DNA of 64,000 bases from Paenibacillus massiliensis subsp. panacisoli DSM 21345 (GCF_000426545.1 NZ_AUFO01000011.1:1-64000); one strand, 5' to 3'. Positions 1 to 9,559 are shown, numbered from the stretch's first letter. Translations and numbers: made by a program. Notes: a model not told the origin generated them from the sequence alone.

Positions 1-13
1 ACTCTCTTAATGA

Positions 14-89
14 GAGCCATTAGCTCAGTTGGTAGAGCACCTGACTTTTAATCAGGGTGTCGAAGGTTCGAGTCCTTCATGGCTCACCA
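14..89 (+). tRNA. tRNA-Lys (anticodon TTT)
   Basis: A complete cloverleaf can be folded: acceptor GAGCCAT pairs with ATGGCTC, the T loop is GGTTCGAGTCC, and the anticodon loop in CTGACTTTTAATCAG gives TTT. CCA is encoded at 87-89. First of six tRNA genes in a row. Confidence 0.97.
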
Positions 90-102
90 TAATGTATCAT
101 AT

Positions 103-183
103 GCGCGTGTGGCGGAATTGGCAGACGCACTAGACTTAGGATCTAGCGTCTTTGACGTGGGGGTTCAAGTCCCTCCACGCGCA
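103..183 (+). tRNA. tRNA-Leu (anticodon TAG)
   Basis: Acceptor GCGCGTG pairs with CACGCGC, and a long class II variable arm (around TCTTTGACGT) marks leucine. The anticodon stem CTAGA/TCTAG encloses CTTAGGA, so the anticodon is TAG. No CCA is encoded. Confidence 0.96.
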
Positions 184-191
184 TAGGTTTT

Positions 192-266
192 GCGGACGTG
201 GCTCAGCGGTAGAGCATCGCCTTGCCAAGGCGAGGGTCGCGGGTTCGATTCCCGTCGTCCGCTCCA
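192..266 (+). tRNA. tRNA-Gly (anticodon GCC)
   Basis: Acceptor GCGGACG pairs with CGTCCGC. The anticodon loop TTGCCAA sits between CGCC and GGCG. CCA is encoded at 264-266. Confidence 0.96.
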
Positions 267-271
267 AATAA

Positions 272-348
272 GTCCCCTTAGCTCAGCTGGATAGAGCGTT
301 TGACTACGAATCAAAAGGTCGGGAGTTCGAATCTCTCAGGGGACGCCA
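272..348 (+). tRNA. tRNA-Arg (anticodon ACG)
   Basis: Acceptor GTCCCCT pairs with AGGGGAC. The anticodon loop CTACGAA between TTTGA and TCAAA gives ACG. CCA is encoded at 346-348. Its last 18 bases plus two downstream bases recur at 458-477. Confidence 0.96.
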
Positions 349-477
349 TAAGCTACTTACAGTAGCTGCAAAGTTCACTGAGCTGAATTCGAACGAATGA
401 GTTCGTCGGAGCTAAGCCTCGTTAGCTTAACTTCGCAGTCCGACGCATGTTGTCGGTATCTCTCAGGGGACGCCATA
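349..477 (+). repeat. spacer with duplicated tRNA-Arg 3' end
   Basis: Twenty bases at 331-350 (tRNA-Arg 3' end through CCA) recur exactly at 458-477, 127 bp apart. The DNA between is highly self-complementary: CGAAC/GTTCG around 390, then GGAGCTAA pairing with TTAGCTT and an outer GTCGG/TCCGAC. It could be a decayed second tRNA-Arg, a processing element, or the scar of a small insertion. It cannot fold as an intact tRNA. Confidence 0.7.
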
Positions 478-489
478 TTTATTCAATAT

Positions 490-563
490 CGGGACGTAGC
501 TCAGCTTGGTAGAGCACCTGGTTTGGGACCAGGGGGTCGCATGTTCAAATCGTGTCGTCCCGA
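490..563 (+). tRNA. tRNA-Pro (anticodon TGG)
   Basis: Acceptor CGGGACG pairs with CGTCCCG. The anticodon stem CCTGG/CCAGG encloses TTTGGGA, giving TGG. No CCA is encoded. Confidence 0.96.
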
Positions 564-573
564 TCTTATATGT

Positions 574-644
574 GCGGGTGTAGTTCAATGGTAGAACTCC
601 AGCCTTCCAAGCTGGTAGCGTGGGTTCGATTCCCATCACCCGCT
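574..644 (+). tRNA. tRNA-Gly (anticodon TCC)
   Basis: Acceptor GCGGGTG pairs with CACCCGC. The anticodon stem CCAGC/GCTGG encloses CTTCCAA, giving TCC. No CCA is encoded. Last tRNA of the cluster. Confidence 0.96.
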
Positions 645-660
645 TTTATGATGTAACAGT

Positions 661-683
661 TGAGCCTAAAGGCTCTTTTTTTA
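661..683 (+). terminator. terminator of the tRNA cluster
   Basis: Stem GAGCC (662-666), loop TAAA, stem GGCTC (671-675), then seven T. A classic Rho-independent terminator 17 bp after the last tRNA. Confidence 0.9.
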
Positions 684-1197
684 TTATCTATTTCTAATAT
701 TCATAATGACGTGGAATCACGAGTAACATGTGCAAGCCAACTTTATTATGATATGTTGGGTGGAATTGAAGCTTCTCGTGAATTTAATCTGTACATATGA
801 CTCATCCTACCCATGTCTGTTCCTGTTGTTGTTACTAACTGATGTGACCATCACTTCGCCCCTTGCCCTTGCAACTATTCATTGAATCCTTCCTCTACTA
901 GGGAATATTTGCTTGTATTTCAGTCACACTGATCTTAACAAATAGATGCCCCAACCCATATTTCACACTATTACTGTAATAAGGTATTGATTTATTGTGC
1001 TAAAGAGTGCTACACTCAGTGTCATACTTTGGACAAATTCGAGGAGATGTAGAAAAATCACATTTTTACAAAAAAAGTAAGGCTGATTTATGAATTTTTC
1101 TAGCTTAAAATTGAAGCTTTTCAGGTGCTTTTATTGTATGATGTTAAGAAAGTGTCAATTTCGTACTTATGGAAGCGGATGAGATGGGAGGAAAAGC
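684..1197. other. intergenic region upstream of ppc
   Basis: About 510 bp with no credible reading frame, RNA or repeat. It must hold the ppc promoter and leader, but I see no convincing -35/-10 pair. The only clear signal is the SD sequence GGGAGGAAAAGC just before the ppc ATG. Confidence 0.6.
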
Positions 1198-3990
1198 ATG
1201 ACTGAGCTTACGTTAACCGCAAACAAAAATCAATCGAACAATTCATTGCGGCGAGACGTTCGTTTTTTAGGAAACATTCTCGGAGAGGTACTAGTACACC
1301 AAGGCGGCAATGAGCTGCTGGAGACCGTAGAGAAGATCAGAGAAACGAGCAAATCCTTGCGTGCGGAATTTCTACCTGAGTTATTCCAGGATTTTAAAGC
1401 CATGATCAGTAATCTGGAGCCTGATACTCGGCATCAGATCATTCGTGCGTTTGCTATTTATTTTCAATTGGTGAATATTGCAGAACAAAACCATCGCATC
1501 CGTAGAAAAAGGGACTATGAGCGCTCTGTTGGTGAAGAGCCGCAGCCAGGCTCTATCGAGAGCTCTGTGCGAGAGCTTCAAGAGAATGGCTTCACTGCCC
1601 AGGATGTGCGTGACATGCTGGAGGAGCTTTCCCTAGAGCTGGTAATGACCGCTCATCCGACAGAAGCCATGCGGAGAGCAATTCTGGATATTCATAAGCG
1701 AATATCCGAGGATGTCATGCTGCTCGATAATCCTACATTGACATTCAGAGAACGCGAGCAGACACGGGAAAACCTATTAAATGAGGTTAGTACACTTTGG
1801 CAGACGGATGAGCTTCGAGATCGCAAGCCAACTGTACTGGATGAAGTGCGTAATGGAATGTACTTTTTCCATGAGACTCTGTTCCATGTTCTACCTGATG
1901 TATATCAGGAGCTGGAGCGGTGTCTTAAGAAATACTATCCAGAATCGCAATGGCACATTCCAACTTATCTTCGTTTTGGTTCATGGATTGGTGGAGACCG
2001 GGATGGCAATCCATCCGTAACGGCTGACGTTACCTGGAATACCCTGCGTATGCACCGTAAGCTGGCAGTTCGGGAATACCAGCGGATCTTGGTTGACCTA
2101 ATGGGCTATCTTAGCTTCAGTACCAGCATTGTAACTGTCTCCGATGAGCTTATCACCTCCATCGAGGAGGATCGCAATAATGTTACGCTCAAACGTTTGG
2201 AAATTTGGCACAATGAGAAAGAGCCTTATCGCATTAAGCTGGCGTATATGATTGCCAAAGTTAACAACGTAATGGACGAAAGCAAGCGGGGAACATCCGA
2301 GGCATACAACAGTGCTGAGGAGCTTATTGCTGATCTGAAGATTATTGACTCCAGTCTGCGTCACCATTTTGCCGACTATGTAGCCGATACTTATGTACAG
2401 AAGATGATCAGACAAGTGGAGCTGTTCGGCTTCCACACGGCAACCCTGGATATCCGGCAGCATAGCCAAGAGCATGAGAATGCCATGACGGAGATTTTGG
2501 CCAAGATGAACATCGCTCCAAATTACGGCAAGCTGACAGAGGACGAGAAGATTGATCTGCTGGAACGACTCATGAACGATCCTCGCCCAATCACTTCTCC
2601 GTACTTGAATTATAGTGATGCAACAGAAGAGTGTCTCAATGTATATAGAACGATTAATAAGGCTCAGAAGGAATATGGTCAGCAATGCATTACCAGTTAT
2701 CTGATCAGTATGAGCCAAGGGGCAAGTGATATCCTGGAGGTTATGGTACTGGCGAAGGAAGCGGGACTTTTCCGTAAGGAAAAGGATGGTTCCGTCGTGT
2801 GTACACTGCAATCGGTACCTTTGTTCGAGACGATTGAAGATCTACATGCAGCGCCAGCGATTATGCGTAAAGTACTTGGGCTACCGGTATATCGTGAGTC
2901 CGTAGCTGCGATGCATGATCTCCAGGAAATCATGCTCGGCTACTCTGACAGTAATAAGGATGGCGGAGCAGTAACTGCCAACTATGAGCTACGTGTAGCG
3001 ATGAATGAGATTACCAACGTAGGGAATGAATTCGGTGTGAGGCTCAAATTCTTCCATGGACGTGGAGGGGCGCTAGGTCGTGGAGGCATGCCTCTGAACC
3101 GCAGTATTCTGGCCCAGCCACCACACACAATCGGTGGAGGTATCAAGATTACAGAACAGGGTGAGGTGTTATCCTCCCGTTACTCCTTGAAAGGTATTGC
3201 ATATCGGAGCCTGGAGCAGGCGACATCAGCATTGCTGACAGCTTCGATGTATCGCCGTACTGGCAAAGAGGAGCATTTGGAGGAGCGATGGGAGGAAATC
3301 GTTAAGCATATTTCGGAAGTGTCCTTACACAAATATCAAGACTTGATCTTCCGTGACCCTGACTTCTTCACCTTCTTCAAAGAGTCTACACCGTTGCCTG
3401 AGGTCGGTGAGCTGAACATTGGTTCTCGCCCTTCCAAGCGTAAGAACAGTGACCGCTTTGAGGACTTGCGAGCAATCCCGTGGGTATTCGCTTGGACCCA
3501 AAGCCGCTACTTGCTGCCAGCCTGGTATGCTGCTGGAACAGGATTGCAGAGCTTCTATCAGGATAAGGAAGAAAATATGGCTGTCCTGCAGCAGATGTAT
3601 CAGGACTTCCCATTCTTCCGTACATTGATTGATACGCTGCAAATGGCAATTGCCAAAGCAGATCTGATCATTGCAAAGGAATATGCTGGAATGGCGCAGA
3701 ATGAGGAAGCCAGCCAGCGCATATACGGCTTGATTGAGGAGGAGTTCAAGCTCACCTCATCTCTGATTCTTAAGATCACAGGCCAACGGGAAATTCTGGA
3801 CAATGTACCTGTGATACAGGAGTCCATTCGTTTACGTAATCCGTATGTTGATCCACTAAGCTATCTGCAGGTACAGCTTCTCAGCGAGCTGCGTAGCCTT
3901 CGTGATCAGAATGAAGACGATGCAGAATTGCTGCGCGAGGTGCTGCTTACCATCAACGGAATTGCTGCTGGATTAAGAAATACAGGCTGA
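1198..3990 (+). CDS. ppc: phosphoenolpyruvate carboxylase
   Basis: Carboxylates phosphoenolpyruvate with bicarbonate to oxaloacetate, refilling the TCA cycle; cytosolic. The 930 residues match the family's usual 880-960. Family landmarks are visible: VMTAHPTEA with the catalytic His near residue 153, GSWIGGDRDGNPSV around 262-275, GYSDSNKDGG, the glycine loop FHGRGGALGRGG, and a C-terminus ending RNTG where the family usually has QNTG. The ATG is preceded by GGGAGG at ideal spacing. It stands alone, with terminators before (tRNA operon) and after it. Assignment is secure. Confidence 0.97.
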   Translation: MTELTLTANKNQSNNSLRRDVRFLGNILGEVLVHQGGNELLETVEKIRETSKSLRAEFLPELFQDFKAMISNLEPDTRHQIIRAFAIYFQLVNIAEQNHRIRRKRDYERSVGEEPQPGSIESSVRELQENGFTAQDVRDMLEELSLELVMTAHPTEAMRRAILDIHKRISEDVMLLDNPTLTFREREQTRENLLNEVSTLWQTDELRDRKPTVLDEVRNGMYFFHETLFHVLPDVYQELERCLKKYYPESQWHIPTYLRFGSWIGGDRDGNPSVTADVTWNTLRMHRKLAVREYQRILVDLMGYLSFSTSIVTVSDELITSIEEDRNNVTLKRLEIWHNEKEPYRIKLAYMIAKVNNVMDESKRGTSEAYNSAEELIADLKIIDSSLRHHFADYVADTYVQKMIRQVELFGFHTATLDIRQHSQEHENAMTEILAKMNIAPNYGKLTEDEKIDLLERLMNDPRPITSPYLNYSDATEECLNVYRTINKAQKEYGQQCITSYLISMSQGASDILEVMVLAKEAGLFRKEKDGSVVCTLQSVPLFETIEDLHAAPAIMRKVLGLPVYRESVAAMHDLQEIMLGYSDSNKDGGAVTANYELRVAMNEITNVGNEFGVRLKFFHGRGGALGRGGMPLNRSILAQPPHTIGGGIKITEQGEVLSSRYSLKGIAYRSLEQATSALLTASMYRRTGKEEHLEERWEEIVKHISEVSLHKYQDLIFRDPDFFTFFKESTPLPEVGELNIGSRPSKRKNSDRFEDLRAIPWVFAWTQSRYLLPAWYAAGTGLQSFYQDKEENMAVLQQMYQDFPFFRTLIDTLQMAIAKADLIIAKEYAGMAQNEEASQRIYGLIEEEFKLTSSLILKITGQREILDNVPVIQESIRLRNPYVDPLSYLQVQLLSELRSLRDQNEDDAELLREVLLTINGIAAGLRNTG

Positions 3991-4008
3991 TGCCAAGAAC
4001 TATTCAAA

Positions 4009-4038
4009 TCGGGCGCCGCAAGGCTCCCGGTTTTGTTT
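4009..4038 (+). terminator. probable ppc terminator
   Basis: CGGGCGCC, loop GCAA, GGCTCCCG with one bulge, followed by TTTTGTTTTG, 20 bp after the ppc stop. Confidence 0.65.
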
Positions 4039-4157
4039 TGTGCATACTGCATTTTTTTGAGCTTTTGAAGAGGAAAATCCTTGCTTTTTCACTTCAGATA
4101 ACATATCTTTAATAGTTGTAGAAATTCGAGAACCCATCAGCAAGTCTGGGGGAATAT

Positions 4158-4727
4158 ATGGTGGATTATTTGGAGAGCCGCTTAGTCAACCTGGTCCTTA
4201 AAGGAGATCAGAGGGCCTTTGCTGAGCTTGTAGAACTGTATAAGGATAAAATATTTCATTTGACGTACCGGATGCTGAATAATCGGCATGAGGCAGAGGA
4301 TATGGTTCAGGAGACTTTTCTGCGAGTATACAGGAATCTGGAGAAATATGATCATAATCAGAAGTTCTCTACCTGGATTTACCGGATCGCTACCAATCTA
4401 TGTATAGATCGGCTGCGAAGAAGAAAGCCTACATATTCACTGGATGCTGAGCTGAATGATCAAGAGGGGTCAGATGGCTATGCTATGCTGCCCAGCGATG
4501 ATCGTACACCTGAGGGTGAGACACTATTGCTGGAGACACAGACCATTATTCGTGACGCGATAGCTACGCTACCACCTAAATACAAGACAGTGATGGTGCT
4601 TCGCTATCTTCAGGACATGTCATTGCAAGAAATCAGTGAGGTCGTGGACCTTCCGGTGACAACCATCAAGACAAGGGTACATCGCGGACGTGAGTATTTG
4701 CGTAAAAAACTGGAACATAAGCTGTAA
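4158..4727 (+). CDS. sigW: ECF RNA polymerase sigma factor SigW
   Basis: Extracytoplasmic-function sigma factor of 189 residues that directs RNA polymerase to envelope-stress promoters. Region 2 is seen near residues 25-95 (YRMLNNRHEAEDMVQETF, then FSTWIYRIATNLCIDRLRRR). Region 4 is at about 135-185 (ALPPKYKTVMVLRY and the helix-turn-helix with TTIKTRVHRGREYLRKKL). SD GGGGGAA precedes the ATG. The next gene encodes its zinc-finger anti-sigma factor, the Bacillus sigW-rsiW arrangement, and cdaA-cdaR-glmM follow as in related genomes. Naming as SigW rests on that context and overall similarity. Confidence 0.92.
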   Translation: MVDYLESRLVNLVLKGDQRAFAELVELYKDKIFHLTYRMLNNRHEAEDMVQETFLRVYRNLEKYDHNQKFSTWIYRIATNLCIDRLRRRKPTYSLDAELNDQEGSDGYAMLPSDDRTPEGETLLLETQTIIRDAIATLPPKYKTVMVLRYLQDMSLQEISEVVDLPVTTIKTRVHRGREYLRKKLEHKL

Positions 4728-4758
4728 ATTTATAGCCATACAATAGCTCGGATTTTTT

Positions 4759-4784
4759 TGAAACATATCCGTCTGCCAAGCGTA
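4759..4784 (+). promoter_or_regulatory. SigW-type promoter between sigW and rsiW
   Basis: TGAAAC at 4759-4764, a spacer of exactly 16 bases, then CGTA at 4781-4784. This is the ECF SigW consensus TGAAAC-N16-CGTA. It lies inside the 179-bp gap between sigW and rsiW, so the anti-sigma factor may have its own SigW-driven start. Confidence 0.75.
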
Positions 4785-4906
4785 TGGTATGTTGAGTAGC
4801 TGTGTTTTCGTGCTGAGATGTTGCAGATTAAGCTTAGGTTGAATAGAGGCAGCATGCTGACATCACAGTACCGCAGGAGTTAATTGAAAGGAAAGGACTG
4901 GCTCAT

Positions 4907-5527
4907 ATGGAATGCAAACAGGCCATTTCTTGGATGCATGATTACTTGGATCATGAGCTGCCGAAGCAAGAAGGACTAGAATTGCAAGAGCATTTGCGCT
5001 CGTGTGAGGATTGTCGTATACGTTTTGGAGAGCTGGAGCGGACTGAAATGCTGCTGTTTGGAACTCGTGATTCCCTGCCTCCCGTATCGGATGCATTGAC
5101 AGAGCAGATTTTGAAGGTCATGCCACAGCAGAAGCAGCAACGGACTTGGGTCCGATGGATCAAGAGGCATCCGGCACTAACTGCGGCTGCTTTGTTTCTG
5201 GTTGTCATTGTATCCAGCGGCTTGAATTCATGGGGACAAGGAGATCAATTAATTGTCCGGGTCAAGGGAGATAACCCCGAGAACGTGATCATTCAGGGCC
5301 ATAAGGTCATTGTGCCCGAGGGCACCTCCATAGCTGGGAACCTTACGGTGGAGAATGGCGAGGCAGAAGTATACGGAGAAGTTCAAGGGAATTTGACAGT
5401 TATTGACGGTTCGTATTTCAAGGCTTCTACGGCCCACATCTCAGGTGAGATCAAAAGTATAGATCAAGCGCTGGATTGGGTATGGTACAAGGTATCTGAT
5501 ATCTTCACAGAAGTAGCATATCGTTAA
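4907..5527 (+). CDS. rsiW: anti-sigma-W factor RsiW
   Basis: Membrane anti-sigma factor that holds SigW inactive until regulated proteolysis. The N-terminal cytosolic zinc-binding anti-sigma domain has Cys3 and the HxxxCxxC motif His29-Cys33-Cys36. A single membrane segment lies near residues 88-108 (PALTAAALFLVVIVSSGL), followed by an extracytoplasmic tail of about 95 residues. Length 206, against 208 in B. subtilis. SD GGAAAGGA precedes the ATG. The long gap from sigW carries a SigW-type promoter. Confidence 0.92.
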   Translation: MECKQAISWMHDYLDHELPKQEGLELQEHLRSCEDCRIRFGELERTEMLLFGTRDSLPPVSDALTEQILKVMPQQKQQRTWVRWIKRHPALTAAALFLVVIVSSGLNSWGQGDQLIVRVKGDNPENVIIQGHKVIVPEGTSIAGNLTVENGEAEVYGEVQGNLTVIDGSYFKASTAHISGEIKSIDQALDWVWYKVSDIFTEVAYR

Positions 5528-5546
5528 GAAGTTATAGTATAATTGA

Positions 5547-5584
5547 GGGAAGCGCCTGTTCTGGTGGACGGGCGCTTCTTTTCG
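5547..5584 (+). terminator. terminator after rsiW
   Basis: Stem GAAGCGCC pairs with GGGCGCTTC, then TTTT. It separates sigW-rsiW from the cdaA operon. Confidence 0.85.
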
Positions 5585-5749
5585 CAAAAAAAGGTACCAA
5601 ATATTCTCAGAAAAGACGTATTCGGCTATGAAGCAGAGACATGACTTGCAACATGGCTTGTAACGTTATAACCTAGATACACAATCCACAATATATACAT
5701 ATGTGAATTGGGGATAACCCACTATTTATAGAAATGCGGGGGCATGCGC

Positions 5750-6583
5750 ATGCTGGATTACTTTGCGAATATGACGTGGCAGGAATCCATTAAGGATTTA
5801 ATCGATATTTTGATTGTAACCTATATTATTTATCAGATTATCTTGCTAGTCCGTGGTACACGGGCGGTGCAATTGCTCAAGGGGATATTGGTGCTGGTCG
5901 TGATCTGGGCGCTAAGTACCTGGTTCGATCTGTTCACGCTAAAATGGCTGATGAATCAGATGTTCACCTTTGGTGTACTGGCCATCTTTATCATCTTCCA
6001 GCCTGAGCTTCGTAGGGGTCTTGAGCAGCTTGGTCGTGGCAAGCTGTTTGGCCGGAGTCCGATGGAGGATGAGGAGCTTAACAAGTTTATAGGCGAAATT
6101 ATTAAAGCCGTAAATTATTTATCACGTCGAAAAATTGGTGCTCTGCTCGTGTTCGAGCGGCAGACAGGGCTAAATGAATACACCGAATCAGGGATTAAGA
6201 TGCAATCCTTGATTAGCTCCGAGCTGCTCATTAATATTTTTATTCCGAATACACCTCTTCATGATGGGGCGGTCATCGTACAGAATAATCAGATTGCAGC
6301 CGCCGCCTGCTATTTGCCGTTATCTGAGAATCCTTTTATCAGCAAGGAGCTAGGTACTCGGCATCGGGCAGCTATTGGTGTCAGTGAGGTTGCTGATGCG
6401 GTAGCCATCGTGGTATCTGAAGAGACTGGACATATTTCACTTGCCATGAATGGACAGGTTGTCCGTGATATAAAAGAAGAATCCTTAATCTCTAAATTAT
6501 ATGAAGAGCTGCGTCCGGCTGCAGTTCTAAAAGAAAAGCGTGGCTCTTTCTGGAAGCGGGGAGGAGGCGGCAATCAGGCATGA
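5750..6583 (+). CDS. cdaA: diadenylate cyclase CdaA
   Basis: Membrane-bound enzyme making cyclic di-AMP from two ATP; c-di-AMP controls potassium uptake and cell-wall homeostasis. Three membrane segments occupy about residues 15-85, followed by the DAC domain with its DGA motif (HDGAVIV) and RHR motif (GTRHRAAIGVSE). Two ATGs lie close together. The one at 5744 is only 1-2 bases from the GGGGG SD, so 5750 with 7-base spacing is preferred (277 residues). First gene of cdaA-cdaR-glmM, as in Bacillus and Staphylococcus. Confidence 0.93.
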   Translation: MLDYFANMTWQESIKDLIDILIVTYIIYQIILLVRGTRAVQLLKGILVLVVIWALSTWFDLFTLKWLMNQMFTFGVLAIFIIFQPELRRGLEQLGRGKLFGRSPMEDEELNKFIGEIIKAVNYLSRRKIGALLVFERQTGLNEYTESGIKMQSLISSELLINIFIPNTPLHDGAVIVQNNQIAAAACYLPLSENPFISKELGTRHRAAIGVSEVADAVAIVVSEETGHISLAMNGQVVRDIKEESLISKLYEELRPAAVLKEKRGSFWKRGGGGNQA

Positions 6584-8025
6584 TGGAGAAATGGTTCAAC
6601 AATAATACAGTAGCCAAAATTCTGGCACTTGCAGTAAGTATACTGCTATGGGCGATGGTTCATCTGGATAGCGGTACGACAGCACCTTCTCTGACGACAT
6701 CTTACGGGACGCGAACTATTGATAATGTGAAGATTCAGACGATTGGTCTTGATGATTCACGTTATGAGTTGACCGGGATGAATACGGATCGTGTTCGTAT
6801 CCAGGTGAGAGGACAGCGTTCTGCCCTGACCTCATTTTTCGGTGATGATTATAACGTAAGTGTAGATCTCAGCCACATGCAGGAAGGCACAGAGACTCTG
6901 CCTCTAATGAAGCCAGACGTTCCATTCGGCGTGGAAGTTGTATCTATGGAGCCTTCTATGATTACTGTAACGGTCGAGCAGAAGCAGACAAAGGCATTCA
7001 ACGTCAAGATAACTCCTACCGGAGAGGCAGCAGAAGGGATGCATGTTGGAGCAGGGGTGGCAGATCCGACTACCGTCAATGTGACCTTGCCTACTAGCAG
7101 GATGGAGACCGTGGCAAGTGTGCAGGGATTTGTGGATGTGAGCAAAGCGTCAAGCAATATAGAGAACCGAAAGGTGAAGCTCAAGGCATATGACAAGAAT
7201 GGTAAAGAGATCGAGGGTGCAGTCCTTGAGCCAGACACTGCTTCTGTTGTTGTACCGATCAGTCAGGGCTACAAGTCCTTACCTATCAAAGTGAGCTACA
7301 CTGGCGAATTGCCAGAGGGTCTTGTGCTCTCCGATGTAAATCCCAGTGTGACTGAGGCTGCTGTCTATGGTACGCCGGATTATCTCAGCAAGGTTCAAGG
7401 GAGCATTCATGCTACACTTGACTTGAGCAAGCTTGAGGCACAGGGGACGACAGGGGTGCAGGTTGCATTGACGAAGCCTGAGGGTGCAGAGCGTATTACT
7501 CCAGAATCGGTGGAGCTACAAGTTACCGTAGCACCTTTTGGAGAAGTCCAGGATATCAGGCGGACTATGACAGACATACCCGTGACCCTTCAGGGAGCAG
7601 CTAGTGCAGAAGCCGCTTCGATTACTGAACCCCAGAGCCGAAGCCTGAATATCGAGGTAAGTGGTCCTGAGAATTTGGTGAATAATCTTACGAATGATGA
7701 TATCATGCTAGTGGCGGATGTTACCGGGCTTCAGGCTGGTGATCATTCAATTCCTGTACAGATTACACTTCCAAGGTACATTACAAGACCTGAAGGCAGT
7801 CAGCCGCTGATGGTCACAGTTAATGTTCAGGAGGCTTCTGTGCCGGCAAATACGCCAGAACAGACAGCACCAGAAGCTTCGCCTGATGCAGAGAATAATC
7901 AGCCTGTACAAGGAAATAGTGAAGCTACACCTTCTACTACAGACCAAGCTGGAAATACAGGGGAGTCTAGTCCAGAGACATCCAATGATGATAGTTCCCA
8001 AGATAATAACAATAGCCAGCCTTAG
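6580..8025 (+). CDS. cdaR: CdaA regulator CdaR (YbbR-domain protein)
   Basis: Extracytoplasmic modulator of CdaA. An N-terminal membrane anchor (residues about 9-27, VAKILALAVSILLWAMVHLD) is followed by four YbbR-like beta repeats, roughly residues 50-140, 145-220, 230-315 and 325-410. The last 65 residues are low-complexity, rich in P, E, N, Q, S and T, and look like a flexible wall-facing tail. Its ATG overlaps the cdaA stop (ATGA), implying coupled translation. 481 residues is typical. Confidence 0.9.
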   Translation: MMEKWFNNNTVAKILALAVSILLWAMVHLDSGTTAPSLTTSYGTRTIDNVKIQTIGLDDSRYELTGMNTDRVRIQVRGQRSALTSFFGDDYNVSVDLSHMQEGTETLPLMKPDVPFGVEVVSMEPSMITVTVEQKQTKAFNVKITPTGEAAEGMHVGAGVADPTTVNVTLPTSRMETVASVQGFVDVSKASSNIENRKVKLKAYDKNGKEIEGAVLEPDTASVVVPISQGYKSLPIKVSYTGELPEGLVLSDVNPSVTEAAVYGTPDYLSKVQGSIHATLDLSKLEAQGTTGVQVALTKPEGAERITPESVELQVTVAPFGEVQDIRRTMTDIPVTLQGAASAEAASITEPQSRSLNIEVSGPENLVNNLTNDDIMLVADVTGLQAGDHSIPVQITLPRYITRPEGSQPLMVTVNVQEASVPANTPEQTAPEASPDAENNQPVQGNSEATPSTTDQAGNTGESSPETSNDDSSQDNNNSQP

Positions 8026-8079
8026 GGCGACTACAGAGAACATACAACAAAGACTATATGATAGGGGAGTCATGAAGTA

Positions 8080-9420
8080 ATGGGGAAATATTTTGGTACA
8101 GACGGTGTCCGTGGAGTTGCCAATAAAGAATTAACCGCAGAGATGGCATATAGCATCGGTCGGTGTGGAGGATGTGTCCTTGCAGGTAATGTAGAGAAGC
8201 CTACCGTAGTTATCGGTATGGATACACGGATCTCCGGCCTGATGTTGGAGTCTGCGCTCGTTGCTGGGCTTTTGTCCATCGGAGCTAATGTTGTTCGACT
8301 AGGCATCGTATCGACACCAGGAGTAGCTTATCTTACGCGATTGCTCCAGGCTGATGCGGGGGTCATGATCTCGGCTTCTCATAATCCCGTTGAGGATAAT
8401 GGCATTAAGTTTTTCGGGGGAGACGGCTTCAAGCTGACAGATGAGACCGAACTGAAGATCGAGGAGCTGATGGATGCGGAAGAGGATACGCTTCCTCGCC
8501 CGATTGGTGGTGCACTTGGTGCCCTGCGTGTTGATAATGAAGCACGTTACAAATATCTGGACTATCTGAAGACAACAATTAGCCAGTCTTTTGAAGGACT
8601 TAAGGTTGTTCTTGATTGTGCTAATGGAGCGGCTTATGAGCTTGCACCTAAGCTATTCGAGGAGCTTGGAGCGGAGGTAATTGCGATTGGCGCGGAGCCT
8701 AACGGTCTGAATATCAATGATCATTGCGGTTCTACCCATCCAGAACAATTGAAGGAAGCTGTGCTCCAGCACAAGGCAGATATTGGTCTTGCCTTTGACG
8801 GAGATGCGGACCGTCTGATTGCAATCGATGAGAATGGGGCAGAGGTAGATGGTGACTTCATCCTTTGTATTTGCGGAGATGCCATGAACCGTGCTGGCAA
8901 GCTGAAGGATTCTACCATCGTAACGACGGTCATGAGTAACATTGGTTTCTATAAAGCTACCGAGCAGCTCGGCATTCAGACGGCTAAGACTGCGGTGGGG
9001 GACAGATATGTGATGGAGGAAATGCGCCGTGGCGGGTATAATCTGGGCGGTGAGCAATCAGGTCATGTCATTTTCCTCGACTATAACACGACTGGTGACG
9101 GGATCCTGACAGGAATTCAACTGATTGATACGATGAAGGCTACTGGCAAAAAGCTGAGTGAGCTGAAGTCGCTGATGACGCAGTATCCACAGGTGCTCGT
9201 AAATGTGCGTGTACAGGACAAGAGCAATTATCCAGGTAATGTTGCCATTGCAGCTGCGATTGAGAAAGTTGAGCAGGAGCTTGGTAGCAATGGTCGTGTG
9301 CTTGTAAGACCATCGGGAACAGAATCGCTGATTCGCGTTATGGCTGAAGGACCCGACAAGGCAGAGCTGGAGAAATATGTCGATGAGATTGCTGAGGTCG
9401 TGAAAAATGAACTGGTTTAG
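8080..9420 (+). CDS. glmM: phosphoglucosamine mutase
   Basis: Converts glucosamine-6-phosphate to glucosamine-1-phosphate for UDP-GlcNAc and peptidoglycan synthesis. The active-site phosphoserine is Ser100 in [11 protein letters not shown]. The Mg-binding loop DGDADR, the sugar-specificity loop GGEQSGH and the C-terminal phosphate-binding RPSGTE are all present. 446 residues, as usual. GGGGAG lies just upstream of the ATG. Next comes glmS, which supplies its substrate. Confidence 0.97.
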   Translation: MGKYFGTDGVRGVANKELTAEMAYSIGRCGGCVLAGNVEKPTVVIGMDTRISGLMLESALVAGLLSIGANVVRLGIVSTPGVAYLTRLLQADAGVMISASHNPVEDNGIKFFGGDGFKLTDETELKIEELMDAEEDTLPRPIGGALGALRVDNEARYKYLDYLKTTISQSFEGLKVVLDCANGAAYELAPKLFEELGAEVIAIGAEPNGLNINDHCGSTHPEQLKEAVLQHKADIGLAFDGDADRLIAIDENGAEVDGDFILCICGDAMNRAGKLKDSTIVTTVMSNIGFYKATEQLGIQTAKTAVGDRYVMEEMRRGGYNLGGEQSGHVIFLDYNTTGDGILTGIQLIDTMKATGKKLSELKSLMTQYPQVLVNVRVQDKSNYPGNVAIAAAIEKVEQELGSNGRVLVRPSGTESLIRVMAEGPDKAELEKYVDEIAEVVKNELV

Positions 9421-9530
9421 AAAAAATCGGTGACCTTTGGTGACTAGCTAACATATGCTGTAATGTGGGCTGTTGAACGGTTCAAGCCGTTTCGACAGTT
9501 CATGTTACGGGTATTCGTTACAGAAGCTCA

Positions 9531-9559
9531 TTGCAAAATTGTAGCTGAGTGCATATAAT
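9531..9559 (+). promoter_or_regulatory. sigma-A promoter of glmS
   Basis: TTGCAA (9531-9536), 17-base spacer, TATAAT (9554-9559). The start would lie near 9566, about 50 bases before the ribozyme cleavage site. Confidence 0.75.

Noticed and set aside
331-477. Repeated tRNA-Arg end as attL/attR of an integrated island
   Set aside because: The copies are only 127 bp apart and no integrase or cargo lies between them.
2098-2811. 237-codon open frame on the minus strand inside ppc
   Set aside because: It is a shadow of the ppc gene, without SD or recognisable domain.
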